From Ciona intestinalis (taxonomy: Eukaryota; Chordata; Ascidiacea; Phlebobranchia; Cionidae): DNA of 64,000 nucleotides. Within the stretch, counting starts at the first letter, position 1; each line of letters starts with the position of its first letter. The notes beneath the pieces are model-generated. The model ran no database searches and had not been told where the DNA came from. It was given only the letters and a program-made list of their open reading frames with translations. This document shows, in pieces, positions 1-12,158 of this stretch. The DNA lies in NCBI RefSeq assembly GCF_000224145.3, contig NC_020172.2, positions 2,773,557 to 2,837,556 of the forward strand. The letters are read 5' to 3'. The translations under genes were made by a program, and so were the position numbers.

Positions 1-3000
1 TGTAATAATGTGCAATTCTTTACTACAGCAGATGCTGCTATGAAGGTTTGTTGAATGGGCCGTCTGTATAGAAATTATCAAACTTTGTTAAATGAATGAA
101 TGTAACTTACTTACCCTTAGGTGGCGGGCAACGGCAGTCGTTGCTTATAACATGGGTGCTATACTGCTATCTATCATACACCTTGTGCTTGCTTGCGCGT
201 TACCACGTATTTAACTTTGTATGGATTTTTTTTGTTTAAATAAGTGGCTGACAAATTCCTTATGGGTTGTAGGGCCTTGTGTATTAAAGTAATGCACAAA
301 CTCTGTCCTAAATCTTAGATCCCATAGCTTTCCACACTACAAAACCTTACCTACATAGAATATAAAAAATAATACATAACAAACTTGGTCAATTCTTAGA
401 CTTTTTTAATAATTCCACATCTGTCTATCCCAGGCCCTTCCAGCTTTGTGCATGCTCACAGTTGACCAAGATAAACAGGTTCGGGACCACGTCTTTAAAA
501 CAATTCAAGTTTTTATTGAAAAACTTCAAACAGCATCTGATGACCCAGAAGAAGCTGAAAAAATGAGTAAGGCTATATATGCTTCAATGCTTGTATATGT
601 GGTGACTTGTAAGCCGGTATGAGGTGTTTTAAATATAACACCCATGGAATAACGACTGTCATTTTTTAGTCATGCCAGGATAAATAGTTTCATTTAATTA
701 CTTTAGCTTAAAACTTGGTTTTTACCGTATCCTAACAATGCTAATTGTTAAAAAAAAGATAAAGAAATATCTATATGGGATATTTTGTGATAAAGTTATC
801 TATCTTACACCCACAGTATCATTTGCCTTTACATTCATTTGTTTAAACTATAACTCATTACAGACAGAACAGCAGGCATGATCAACACATCCACCACAGC
901 AAGCACTGGTTGGGCCGGTTGGATGACAACTGGTGTACGTGGTGTGACATCTATAACTTCCAAGCTATACACTGGAACCAATAAACCAGATCCAAAAGCA
1001 CAGGGTATGGTTAATTTTTGCATTATATTGTTGGTCTATTAGTAAGGTCTTTTTTGGTTTGTAAAAAAAGTGTTTTGTTATTTTTGCAAAAAGTGTGATC
1101 GAAATATTTAAAATATAAACTTACACCAAAATTCTTAACTTTAGCTATCAGAAAAGGTATTTTCTTTTTTAATACGTTTTTTTTACACAGCAATACTTAG
1201 GGACTTTTATAAAAATTTAATATTTTTTTTATGAAAAAACAGTAAAGTTGTGTAAATAAAAATCAGTGACATTATTTCAAAGTCTTAAAATAGTCAAAAA
1301 TATTATGAAAAATTTACTCCATTTCTTTTTCTATTTTAGCTCCGCCTGCTGCCCCTACTCCTGCTCCTCAGAACATCCCAGAGGAACCTCCTCTTTCAGT
1401 GGTTGTTGAGTCCATTCCTGCTCCTCAATCTTCCCACCAACATCCATACATGGAGGATGTAGCTCCGGATGCAGGGGAAGATGCTAATGGGTGGGAGGAT
1501 GAAGAATGGGATAATTTTGAGGTTTGGGATCAGTTGTTTATAATTTTTGTAAGAATTTTCTAAAAAAAATTAACAAAACAAAAAAGAGGTTATATATATA
1601 TATATTTTGCAGGAATTTTAATAAAAATAAACAACAAAAAAAGTTATATATATATATATATACACTTTTTGCAAGAATTTTCTAAAAAAATAATAAAAAA
1701 TATAGTTATTTAAAAAAAATAGCAGTTAAAAAAAACACTACATTCACTATAACAGGCAAAAACAATTATCGAAAAATAGAAAAGCAATCTTATTATTGTA
1801 TCAGGCAGTACTGTATAGTATCTACAGATTTTACAGAAAGAAAATTCATATTTACATATTCTTTATTGCTTTGAATGCTGATGGTGTTTTAATGTATTGT
1901 TGGTAACAGTAACCATTTTCTAATATATCTGCTATTATTAGAGTGTTAAATATTTTCTAACAAATCTACAACTTGCTAAATGTATTTATTTGGGTGTTAA
2001 CCATTTTCTAACATATCTCCAAAATTCTAAATGCATTTATTTGGGTGTTTAATATTTTTTAATAAAACCGCATAATTTTAAAAGTGTTTATTTGGGGGTT
2101 AACTATTTTCTAACTACATAATGCTAAATGTATTTATTTTGGGTATTATAACATAACCAGACTGTCCCTCGCAAGCCTACTGTTTCTAAATCAAAACGAA
2201 AAATTGTGATGCTTTCTGAGTTGCGCGCCATGGAAGAAGAAATATGGCACGATTTGCACACAACGAGCACGAAGGTACCAAGGCGCACCTTTAGTTCAGC
2301 TGCCCCACTAACCAGAAATAATCGGAAACAGATTATTTTGGAATTAGAGGAAATGCTTGTTATTGTTAGAACAGTGGTTCTCAACCTTTTTGTGATTAAC
2401 CCAAAAGATATTTTTAAGCAATTTAGAAATGCATATATTTTACCATTTTATGTAATCAAAATTTCTTTTTTAGTTTTTAAATTAAAAATAAATTAAACTT
2501 TAAACTGTGTACACCATTTGGTGAGAACCACTGTAGATCATAAGAGCAGTTAAATTACATGCATAATGTATAGTAATAATGCTACTACCTATTAAGCCAG
2601 CTTTAGTTTTGCATGTATTAATCTCCTACTTTGAATGACTTATTCAAAGAAAGCAAAAATTAGCCATTTTAGACATTTAAAAATTAGTCATTTTTTTCAA
2701 GCATGGATAAAAAGAAACAGAGTTGATTTTTTTGTTTAACAGATCAGTTCAAGTGAGAAAGCAAGTGTATCTTCTAGGCAAAGATCCAGGGTAACCTAAC
2801 AGCCATACTTTAAATTTACACCAGTAGTATAATGTTAACTATTCAAGCATGTTTGAAATATAACATTATCATGTATTTAACTTTAGGCATGATGTAGGTA
2901 GTTATGGAATATGGAGTATTTGTTAAAGTATGTGGGCGTCACCCTTGTTTTAAAAGTTTACCTCTACATTTTACGCCTATGTAACAAATCAAAATTGGAT

Positions 3001-4749
3001 TTTATTCTTTTTATTCCCTAGTTTACAACCAAAACTTTTGTTTGTTTGTTTGTTTTTTTGATGTTTGTGCATATTTATTATTAAGTATTCATTTCTTACA
3101 TAGAAATCCACCCATGAGGAAACACCCCAACCTCAAGCAGATAATTTTAACTCCTGGGATCACAATGAGTGGGGAGATGTGAATGAGGAGAAAGAGGAAG
3201 AGGAAAATGTTGCTCCTAATGACAATGGGTGGGGAGGAGAGTGGGAGGATGCTTGGAGCAATGCAGAAACGATGGGTAACATTTTTTATGTTTTATTTTT
3301 ATAAAATGTTGTTGTTAAAGAGTTATTTAGTAGACTTACCCCACAGTACTATAGTACAGTGGGGTATGATGGGACACTTTTAGCACATAATATCCAAATA
3401 TCCTGATCGTGTTTTAAACAATTTACAACGGTCTATAGGAGTTTTAAGAATACGATTCTATAATTCTTTGAATGCTTTTGTTTACCACCAAATGGGGAAA
3501 GAAAATAAAAAGAAAAAATGTCTCATCTCCCCCTACCCTACTATAGTTATCCCCTCAATACTGTTTTCACCTCAGATAAGAAGAAAAGTCCAAAGTTTAG
3601 TTCCAAAGTAAATAAACCCACAAAGAAGGATGAACCTACCCCTGCAAGTTCATACAACTGGTCACAAGAACCAGCAAAAACAACTGAAGAAGACGATTTT
3701 TTCAGTGAATTTTTAGAAAAACCAAAGAAGGTGATTTATTTTAAATAGTTGTTGTTGTTAAATTTGGTTTTAATTTTTGAAATTTTTACAACTTTTGTCT
3801 TGTTTTGCAGTCTGGATTTAAGTTTTATTATGTTATAAAGTTTATTTCAATTTTGAAGTTTATTGTTTTGTTTTAGATTCAATTTTAAGTTTGTTGTTTT
3901 TTTAGATTGGCTTTTGATTTTATTATTTTATTTTAGACTTTAACTACAAAAAAACCTGCCACACCAAAGCAGCAAAAACCACAAAAACCACTGCCCAATA
4001 CAAAAGAAATAAAAAGTACTGCTGCTAAGCCAAGTGTAGCGAAGACATCTGATTGGTCAGCCGATGGGTGGGGGGAAGATGGTTGGGAAACTGCGGACGT
4101 TAATGAAGGTGGTTGTTATGTTGTCTGTATAGTAGGGTGGGGTAAGATGGGACACCTTTTTCCGGTCCCATTCAGTAGTAAACAAAATTATTTACAGAGA
4201 AATACATTTTTTCATGACTCTAAAAGAGTGCTGTTAATTATTTGAAATACAAACCAGACATATGGGCTTTGGTGCTAACGGTATTTTACTTTACCCCACA
4301 GTACTATATGTAATTTGTTGCATGGTGGTGCTTTATTTATAACACTGGTATTCTGTTTCATACACCTCATGCCCGCTTGTGAGTTTCCATGTATGTAACT
4401 TTGTGGGTGAGGATTTTTTTAGTTTGCAATTTAAACAACCCATAAAACAACACTCTTGGTTGAAGTAATTGCTGTTAAGTGTCTTACCCAAGGACGCACA
4501 TGCCCACAATGTCAAAAATAAAAAAAAAGAAGATCTGATCTCAGAAATGCAGTGCTAAAATTACATCTTCATACTGTTTTTTTGATTTAAGAACATTTAA
4601 ACAGCTTAAAAAATTTTTTGATAGGTTTAACAAAAGCAGAACGTGCGAAACTGGAAAGAGAAGAAAAACGTAAATTACGACAAAAACAACTTGAAGAAAA
4701 AAGGGCTGCTAAAAGTTCCAACAAATTAGGATCAAGAAAATGTGATTGA
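1..4749 (+). CDS. SCYL1: SCY1-like pseudokinase 1 (SCYL1/NTKL), 3' half of gene
   Basis: SCYL1 is a catalytically inactive kinase-like protein that binds COPI coats and acts in Golgi-to-ER traffic. Only the C-terminal part (428 codons) is here; the kinase-like domain lies left of the window. Exons: 1-45, 434-566, 864-1004, 1340-1521, 2161-2274, 2743-2790, 3104-3275, 3576-3730, 3937-4108, 4625-4749, all in phase. The 434 exon carries the last HEAT-type repeat (ALPALCMLTVDQDKQVRD). The 864 exon has the family's GWAGWMTTGVRGVTSITSKL stretch. The middle is acidic with repeated W-D/E motifs (GWEDEEWDNFE, EWEDAW, GWGEDGW), and the end is a Lys/Arg-rich coil finishing KLGSRKCD, matching the vertebrate KLGARKLD terminus. 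The exons at 1-45, 2161 and 2743 rest mainly on phase and splice sites. An AATAAA at 5104-5109 is a likely poly(A) signal. Confidence 0.9.
92..275 (-). mobile_element. SINE tail and body, SCYL1 intron
   Basis: AATGAATGAATGTAACTTAC tail, GTGGCGGGCAACGGCAGTCG and ATACACCTTGTGCTTGCTTG blocks; no tRNA head. Confidence 0.65.
2372..2533. mobile_element. Short hAT-like non-autonomous element
   Basis: A 162 bp element in a SCYL1 intron. Its ends are perfect 12 bp inverted repeats, CAGTGGTTCTCA and TGAGAACCACTG, the end sequence typical of many hAT-superfamily elements. No coding capacity. A clean 8 bp target duplication is not visible. Confidence 0.7.
3352..3546 (+). mobile_element. Family-1 MITE, SCYL1 intron before the 3576 exon
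   Basis: Family 1 is a ~195 bp inverted-repeat element ending TAGTAGGGTGGGGGAAGATG and its inverse, flanked by TA. Its core holds GCACATAATATCCAAATATC and TCTTTGTTTACTACCAAATG. Orientation + means GCACATAAT comes first. This copy is GTACAGTGGGGTATGATGGG to CTCCCCCTACCCTACTATA. Confidence 0.85.
4129..4307 (-). mobile_element. Family-1 MITE, last SCYL1 intron
   Basis: TAGTAGGGTGGGGTAAGATG to TTTACCCCACAGTACTATA. Confidence 0.8.
4320..4520 (-). mobile_element. SINE body, last SCYL1 intron
   Basis: TCATACACCTCATGCCCGCT, CATGTATGTAACTTTGTGGG and TTAAGTGTCTTACCCAAGGA. It lies directly beside the preceding MITE. Confidence 0.65.
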
Positions 4750-5857
4750 TGCAGCTAGTATTAATTTTTTGCCATGGCTTTGTGTTCAGTGGTTAGCCAT
4801 ACTTCCTGTGCTTTATTTGTATTAGGGCATGTGCAGACCTTCTTACCTGTTCCATATACACAGCTTATTGAAGCAAATGTTATTTTCATATACGTAACTC
4901 AGTAAGGGGGTGTACAATGTAACAGTTTGGTATAATTGGAATTATTTATAAAATTTTATCCAAAAACTAGTTAAGAATTTATGTTGACGTTTTTTGGATT
5001 ACTTGCCTTAAATAGGTGATTAAAAATTTATAGTACGTTATTATCGCAATGTTATGATTAATCCCCTATGTCTCTAATGTTTTTATTGCTGTATTTATTG
5101 TGCAATAAATGAAATGTGCACATTTGTATTTGTTAATTGCTCAAAGTAAAGTAATATGAAGTAAGTAATTTTGAAACTACCTTTAGATATTGTATTCAAA
5201 AAGGTGTGGAGATGTTCCTCTTTCTCTATTATGGATTCACTCAGTTTAAAGTTTTATTTAAACGTACATTGCCATGATCTTAAGTTCCGCGCGTTCTGTA
5301 ATCAGCGCCGACGCTTTCAGCTGTTTTAGTGTGTGGTGTAATTTCAATTGGAAATGTGGTGTAGTATCGAGCTACAGTTTAAGAATTTGTTTTTCGCAGT
5401 CTAGCTTTCTAGTTTAACATTATATGTTAGCGTAGTAAGAGTATTGTACATTCTGCAGATAAATATGTTTATTGTAAATGGTTTAATGGTTTTTAACAAG
5501 TCTATGAAAGCTTAACTAATCTGTAGGTAATTTTGCTGTAACTTGCAAGTTAGTTTTTAGAACTTTTTTCCAATTGTTTACAGTTAGTTAATTTAAAGTC
5601 GTAGTTTATGTTTTGGAAAAACATTAAATCAATTTCAATAGTTATAAGTTTTGTAAACTTACTATTTTGTAATCCTAACGTTTAGATAGCGAGATAAAAG
5701 TTTACACAGTAAGTTTTATGCGATTGACGTTTTTTATACGCAGCATTTGAGCCTGATTGTCATAATATAGCATAAATAATAATACTACAGTACTTCTTAG
5801 TAGTCGAAAAGTGCTTCGTTGAGCAAAAAATAAATGTGAAAGCGAAAATTAAAAAGG
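4750..5857. other. SCYL1 3' UTR and gene-free spacer
   Basis: Nothing coding recognised. The first ~370 bases are probably SCYL1 3' UTR ending after the AATAAA at 5104. The rest is AT-rich sequence without recognised repeats. Confidence 0.6.
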
Positions 5858-5947
5858 TGCTCCAGGTGAGGCTCGAACTCACAACCTCCGCATTACTCCG
5901 TAACTGTCATATAAGTACGGCGCGCTAACCGATTGCGCCACTGGAGC
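5858..5947 (-). tRNA. tRNA-Ile (UAU) with intron
   Basis: On the minus strand the sequence begins GCTCCAGTGGCGCAATCGGT, the standard animal tRNA-Ile(UAU) 5' half with A box TGGCGCAATCGG. It ends with B box GTTCGAGCC and an acceptor stem that pairs perfectly with the 5' end (GCTCCAG/CTGGAGC). The anticodon loop reads CTTATA, so the anticodon is UAU, followed by an intron of roughly 18 bases, as in vertebrate tRNA-Ile(UAU) genes. A run of five T follows the gene as a Pol III terminator. This tRNA decodes AUA. Confidence 0.93.
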
Positions 5948-6541
5948 TGGCGATCGAGACCAGTCGAAACAGTGCACATTAACCATGCGGCAAAATATGT
6001 CTGGACAGTTTTCGGGTTACGCACGCGTTTTAAATAAACACATTCACAATAGTTTGAGTAAAATTGTACATTTATTACAAAAAGTGTAATGAACACGCTG
6101 TGTACGAGGCTGTATTACCCGTATTCGATATAATATAATACTTAGGTAGCACAAGACTGCATGTAAAAGGCAGACAGTACATCCGTTTCATAATGTTTGT
6201 TTTGTGTTGCCATACGCCTTGTAAAGTCTGGTGCGCCAAAAAGCAGATACGCCAATAATTTTTTACAAATTTGCAGTACATTTTATGCAACCAAAACGCC
6301 AAGTGTATTCCTAAAAGTTACTATGTATGTGTAGCTGACATATTACTTTAGCATTAATACAAATTGCTATATCATGCAGTAACCAACGTCAGTAACTAAG
6401 GGCTGAATTTTAGTAACTGTAGCTTGAATTAGATAACAGCGATTAAACCTTTTGCAATCTGAGTTAGCAGTTAGGTTCCAAATATATACGCTATGAATCT
6501 TCCGGAATGGCGTTCCGTCTAAAATACAGTCTTACAGTAGC
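5948..6541. other. Spacer and nicotinic receptor 3' UTR
   Basis: No gene seen. On the minus strand an AATAAA lies at 6071-6076, about 470 bases past the receptor stop codon, and may end its mRNA only ~120 bases before the tRNA gene. Confidence 0.5.
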
Positions 6542-9500
6542 CTAATCACTTTGGCATTTCAGAATGCACTCGTTGCCTAGGTTTTTAAAAAGCTCTTGTT
6601 CTGACATAAATTCAAGCAACCGCTTGCCAAATATACCGACTGTGCCAACCACGCAAGCCAGTATAAAGATATACAACAGAAAATGGTCCAACACCATAGC
6701 GACGTATTTCCATTCGTCTTCTTTCTGGATAAAAGGTAAAATATACGTTTTCAATAATTCAAATGTTCTGTAACATGTGTTCGGTTGAATTTAGACGAAG
6801 GGTTATAGTAATGTGGGGTAAGATGGTTACCGTAAGCACGCATAAGATACCCCACATTTCCTAACGTTTTTACTATTAACATTTCTATTTTGGAGTCGTG
6901 GGGATACGGGTGTACATTTGTACTACCAATTGAAACGATAACAGAAAGAAAACATGAACCATCTTACCCTAACCTACTATAGATCCCCTCTGTATATGTT
7001 TTATATCAGCATAATCTACATTTCTAACATACTTCTATTCTGTGTTGGTGAGGTACTAGGATAATTTAAGATTTAAGTCAGATTTCACCCATTACTTCAA
7101 CACCAAAGCTATTTATGTTTATGCAAAAAGAATAAATTATCCCACGTAAAACAATTATTTAAGCAGTATTATATGTGTAAAACATATAAATACAGAACCA
7201 TGAATTACCAAACGTAAAACACTTGTTTAATTAGTATCATATGTGGAAGCTTTTAGATACGTAACATATAGGCTATATGATACCTGCTGTCCTTCGCGTT
7301 GGTCCTTATAACACTCTGACACATAATCTACTCCGTCCATAGCTGTTTTAACGTCGCTACCAATTAAATGTGGTTCGTCTGGTTTTGGGGAACGACCAGA
7401 TAAATCTAAAATAACAGTTAAATTAGTAACTGTAATAAATTCCGTTAATATAACCCTGATTCGGTGCTCATATGACAGGACGATTTTTGTGTAATGAAGA
7501 GGTACAGTAAGGATTCAGTGCTACGAGATACGTAACAGACAAAAATTAAGTCTAGTAAATCGTATATAAGAGATATATATATTTTTCTTAAATGGCATTG
7601 TCAGTTGCTTATTTAAATAGAACTATTTGGAATAGGTTCTATCATGGCCTACTACTATTTTTAGTATGCCATGGTTATATTTAAATACAAGAGTTTGTCG
7701 GTTTAGCTTTTTTTACCTCTATTGTGTGTCTTTAACGACTGATATACTTTGTCTGTTAATTGTCAACTGACTGTTGTTATATCTTATATATGGTCTACTG
7801 TAACAAGGGGTATAAAAAGAAGAAAATTATAAAAATTATGTTACATCTCATTTTGGACTCGTTTGTTTGTTCTACTGTAAATATCTTTTTCTCTTCGCTA
7901 CTGTAAATGAGGAATATGAACGAACATTAAAGAAGGTAAAAACTATTTTTAGTGACACTTCGTCTCGTTTTGGACTCGTTTTGGACTCGTTTTCCACTTA
8001 CCTGAAATATCTTTGTAAGGTTTGGGAGGTCTGCCAGCCAACATTTTTTCTTCCTTGTAAGGATCCAATCGTTTCATTGTCGAGCTATAGATGAATTTTG
8101 GAAGCCACACCATGAATATCTGAAATATTTGTTCACATTTTGAATGGTATTGGAAATCATATATTTTTATTACAGTTTAAAGTTACATATTGTACGGTGG
8201 ACACGTCAGACAGTATAAAATCTCTAGGCTTTTCGACTCTTAAGCGTAATTTCCAAAGTTTTATTTTTATTATTTGCTTAAATGTTTATTTAATCGCTGT
8301 TCTTGGCTCACAGTATTGTAGTTGATGATTCTAATCTTTGTTATTATGTGTTCTGTGTTTATGTGGGTGTTGTCGAGAACCTTGGATTAAGGCCATATTT
8401 TGCCCATTGCACACCCGGGCCGCTTATTTACGTGGTTATCATAAAGGTTATAAATTATATAGTACAACATGCGGCATGCTAGCGGTTTTACAGTAATGAT
8501 ATCCTTGCTCTATTTTATGTGGGTTATAGGTCCAGCAGCATGGCACGCCATGGGTCTTAGGATTTAGGTTAGGTTTGGCGCATTTATACCACAATTATAG
8601 TAGGATGAGGGAAGATAGGACACATTTTTATTCTATTTTTTCATCCCATTAGGTAGTAAACGAAGAACATTCTCAGATTTATAAAATCGTATCCTCACGA
8701 CTCCCATAGACCGTTGTTAATTGTTTAAACACGGTCAAGATATTTGTATATTACGTGCTAAAGGTCTTCCCCCACCCTAATACACCCCTGTTACCTTTTT
8801 CATCCGATCCGACATGACATGTGTTGCAGGCCCACGGTAATGTACATTCAATACACCGACTGTTATCATAATAGAGAGGCAAACCAATATCATAGTAAAT
8901 AGAATGTACTGGCATAGCAATGGGACTCCATTAGCGGTTGAGGGAATCGCTTCAACTGTAACAATACAAATTACTTTTTAGAATTTAAGATAGTATGTCT
9001 AAATGCGAAAGAAATGTTTTAAGATGTTCTATAAACGTCTAGATTAGAATACAAATTAAACACAGCACATTATGGTAGTGGCAATATTTAAAGAATTATA
9101 TAACTGTATCCTCACGATTATAAAATTGCATTGTTAATTGTTAAAAAAAAAACAATGTTATGAAAGATGGAACGTTATGTGCTAAACGTATCCCATCTTA
9201 TCCCCAATACTATATTACAGTAATCGTTTTCAGTAGTTTTTCTTACAAATAACTGGCAAAAGGGCTTAATTAAAGTGCTAGTAAAAGGATTAATTAAAAT
9301 TATGCTTATTATAATGCGTGCTCATTCATTAGAGCTATGCTCTCTTGTCTTACCAATAACGAGCAAGAACACAATCAGTGAAAGCAGAAGCGAAATACTG
9401 AGTGTTATTTTTTCGCCAGCGTCCGATGGCAGATAGAATACAGCGCAGGTTAGATACGAAAACAGCATTGTAGGAAAGAGAATGTTGATAACAAGATATA

Positions 9501-12158
9501 GAGGCCGTCTTTGCAATATGAAGTAGTAAGTCATGTCCACGTACGGCCCTGCAGATTGTTACTTTAGTGTTTAATTAATGAAATTGTTTTATTAAAGTTG
9601 TTTAAAAAGCTAACTCGTGTGTACGTTAAATGTATGGCATAAGAAAAACAATACACTTAAGAAATAGTGCTCCAAAAATATCACCAATTTGGTAAGTTTT
9701 ATAAGTGTAAATACATGGTAACTTGTAACCGAGCACGAAGTGTATAAAATATAGTTGGTCTATATGTATAAATAAAGTCATTGCCAGGATAACAAATACA
9801 AATACAACCCATTGCGAAAACACACACTAAGATCAGTTAGATATGTGGTTATATACCTCGACAGCAATCGTATTTAATGTAATGCTTCCAGCAACCAGTT
9901 TTAAGAATCAACCATTCTCCGCTTTCCTCGTACATTGTTTCATCTGGGGGCTCGCACATGTGGTCTCTAACAAAACATAAGATGCAACATGAGTTAAGTG
10001 TATCGGAGTTAAAAAGGTATGCCATCTTCATATACAGCACAGTGGTTTTAGCGGACTTGTCTTTAGTCCAGAGTTTACGGGTCCTCGGCTCGAGCCGCCA
10101 CAATTGTGAGCGTTGTTGGGCAAGATACGTCAACCGCCTTAGCCCAGTGGTTACTTACATTTGTCTGAATTGTCAGCCATGCATTCAATTATTGGCATGC
10201 CTTCCAGTTCGTTTCGGATTTAAGCTTATACACTGCATACTATATATATTTTAACTTATTTATAAACACTACATACTTATTTATAAACACTACAGAAAAG
10301 CTGGTTATTTTAACTTATTCATAAACAATACAGATGTACGGTATGTAATAACTATAATCTCGCAGAAGCTTTTAAAAGTCCGTATAAACCTTAAAAAACG
10401 AGTTCAAAAACGTGACTTACTTGACTTCCCAGTCTGAATTTACCATGTCCAGTAAATCTTGTCCTTGCGACCAAGGGCCAATTTTCATCGTACAGTTTTG
10501 TGTGTCAAATGGAAACTCTGCCACCTATAAGAGACCAATTTGATCAGTATACATAAAAAATATGCTTTAATTTTAAAAGAAAAAAAAGGATGAAAAATGG
10601 TAGAAAAAGTTAAAAGAACAAAAATTATGAAAAAAATGATTAGCAAAATTTAGAAAACAAAATATCAGAAAAATATTTATACCATAATCTCGCAGAAGCT
10701 TTTAAAAATTGCCGGAGGTTTCCATTCTACCATTCCAGTATAATCCACTTTTGCTTTCGTAAATTGAGAAATAGCAAAGTCACCATCGGCGCTATAACAT
10801 GGACAGAATGAATAAATGTAACTTGTAAGTTTTTTTATATACCTTTTCAGTTTTTTGGGGTATTTGTTTTTATATATACTTCTGTGGGGTAAGATTGACC
10901 ACTATAAGTTCCAAATATCCTGATCGTGTTTTAAACATTTAAGGGCGTCTTATGGTGGTGAGGATACGTTTTTATATTTCTTTGAATGTTATTTGTTTAC
11001 TACCCAGACGAGAAAACAGAATGAAAAGGTGTCTCATCTCCCCCACCCTAGTCTTATATTTTTTGCAGTGTATGGTATCAATTTAGAAAACAACTAAGTC
11101 TTCAATTGCACTAAAACACGCGTATATACAACCGTTGCACCCACTTGTTATACAGAACCAACTCCGGCAGCCACAAGTTAGTAGTAGGTAGATATATATA
11201 CTCCAGGTTTTCGTAATCCTCTGGCACCCAGCTTAACCGAGGGTCCATCCACTTGTGATAAACCCACAGTTTCGTTTCGATTTTTTGGTTGACTTCGCTC
11301 TAAAAATAAAGCTTTAAATAAAAGTAAACCATCAGCAGCGAAATAGGGTAGGGTGGGAGAAGATAGGACACGTTTTTCATTTTATTTGCTCATCATACTT
11401 GGCAATAAACAAAGAACATTTAAAGAATTATTAAACTGTATCCTCACGACTCTTTAAAACACGATCAGGATGTTTGGATATTATGTGCTTAAAGTGTTCC
11501 GTCTTCCCCACCCTATACCATATATTTTGCGGCACAGTTGTTGCATGGCACTCCGACGTCGAAACGTCGGTATGCAAAATAAATGCCAGATTTTTTTTTA
11601 GAAAACAAATGTAATGTGCCTGGCAGCAATAATATTTCTATTCATGCAGATATTTGTATTTATGCATTTTCACACAATAATGTGGTTTACGATTAAATAA
11701 TATCAATTTCGTAAAGACTAAAACTGGCTTTAGGGTGGGGGAAGACGGGACATCTTTAGAATGTAATGCCCAAATATCCTAGTCGTGTTTAGACAGTTAA
11801 AAACGTTCTATGGCAGTCGTGAAGATACGATTTTATAACTCATTCCATGTTCTTTGTTTTATTTCCAAGTGGGACGAGGAAATTGAAAGAAAATGTGTCC
11901 CATCTTTCCCACCCTACTATATATAAAGACATAATTAAAAGTTTCAGTTTTATACTTACAACAAAGCAATTTACTTACCACGTCAAGTAATTGATTAAAC
12001 ACAAGCTTAAACACGACTTTTACCGAGTTATTGTAGCTGTCACTCGGTCGTACTTTAGCGTCATACCCCTGCATTATATCTCCTGATAAATCGTACCGGG
12101 TTTTTGCCACGCTCACATACGCAAGCGCACCCATAACCAGTAAACGCAAAACTATCAT
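6542..12158 (-). CDS. Nicotinic acetylcholine receptor subunit, alpha type
   Basis: Subunit of a pentameric acetylcholine-gated cation channel in the plasma membrane. Ten exons, 478 residues: 11979-12158, 11145-11299, 10683-10791, 10421-10524, 9857-9966, 9354-9548, 8795-8955, 8002-8119, 7284-7405, 6542-6724. A signal peptide ([18 protein letters not shown]) is followed by the ligand-binding domain with [15 protein letters not shown] (loop A), the 13-residue Cys loop [15 protein letters not shown] and loop B GPW. Loop C has the vicinal cysteines YDCC that define an alpha subunit. M1-M3 follow, M2 being [20 protein letters not shown] with the Glu of cation channels. The intracellular loop is short, and M4 is near the C terminus. 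The pattern is nearest to muscle CHRNA1, though which Ciona subunit it is cannot be fixed here. Loop C is two residues shorter than in vertebrate alpha1 and loop A has Glu for the usual Asp. Confidence 0.95.
6809..6982 (+). mobile_element. Family-2 MITE, nAChR intron 9
   Basis: Opens with TGTGGGGTAAGATGGTTACC and closes with the inverse CCATCTTACCCTAACCTACTA. Family 2 differs from family 1 in its GGTTAC/GTAACC type ends and a TTTTAGAGTCGTGAGGATA core. Confidence 0.8.
8598..8783 (-). mobile_element. Family-1 MITE, nAChR intron 7
   Basis: Starts TAGTAGGATGAGGGAAGATA and ends CTTCCCCCACCCTA. The core contains TATCCTCACGACTCCCATAG and the inverted form of ACACGATCAGGATATTTG. Confidence 0.8.
9070..9222 (-). 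mobile_element. Degraded family-1 MITE, nAChR intron 6
   Basis: The core GTATCCTCACGATTAT and the end CATCTTATCCCCAATACTA remain. The left end is eroded. Confidence 0.6.
10354..10382 (-). repeat. Fragment duplicate of nAChR exon 3
   Basis: About 25 bases (ATAATCTCGCAGAAGCTTTTAAAA on the plus strand) repeat the 3' end of exon 3 at 10684-10708, the part coding FKSFCEI. The copy lies in intron 4 in the same orientation and is too short to function as an exon. Confidence 0.7.
10881..11054 (+). mobile_element. Family-1 MITE, nAChR intron 2
   Basis: Has the CCAAATATCCTGATCGTG block and ends CATCTCCCCCACCCTAG. The left end resembles the TGTGGGGTAAGAT form. Confidence 0.8.
11345..11521 (-). mobile_element. 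Family-1 MITE, nAChR intron 1 (a)
   Basis: Ends AGGGTGGGAGAAGATAGGAC and GTCTTCCCCACCCTATA are inverse. An internal deletion is present before the ACACGATCAGGAT block. Confidence 0.8.
11731..11931 (+). mobile_element. Family-1 MITE, nAChR intron 1 (b)
   Basis: A near full-length copy from TAGGGTGGGGGAAGACGGGA to CATCTTTCCCACCCTACTA, opposite in orientation to the copy 200 bases to its left. Confidence 0.85.

Noticed and set aside
2206-2496. 96-codon plus-strand frame in SCYL1
   Set aside because: It continues a SCYL1 exon past a good donor into the hAT-like element, so it is not a separate gene.
6564-6773. Plus-strand frame opposite the nAChR last exon
   Set aside because: Antisense shadow of the M4-coding exon.
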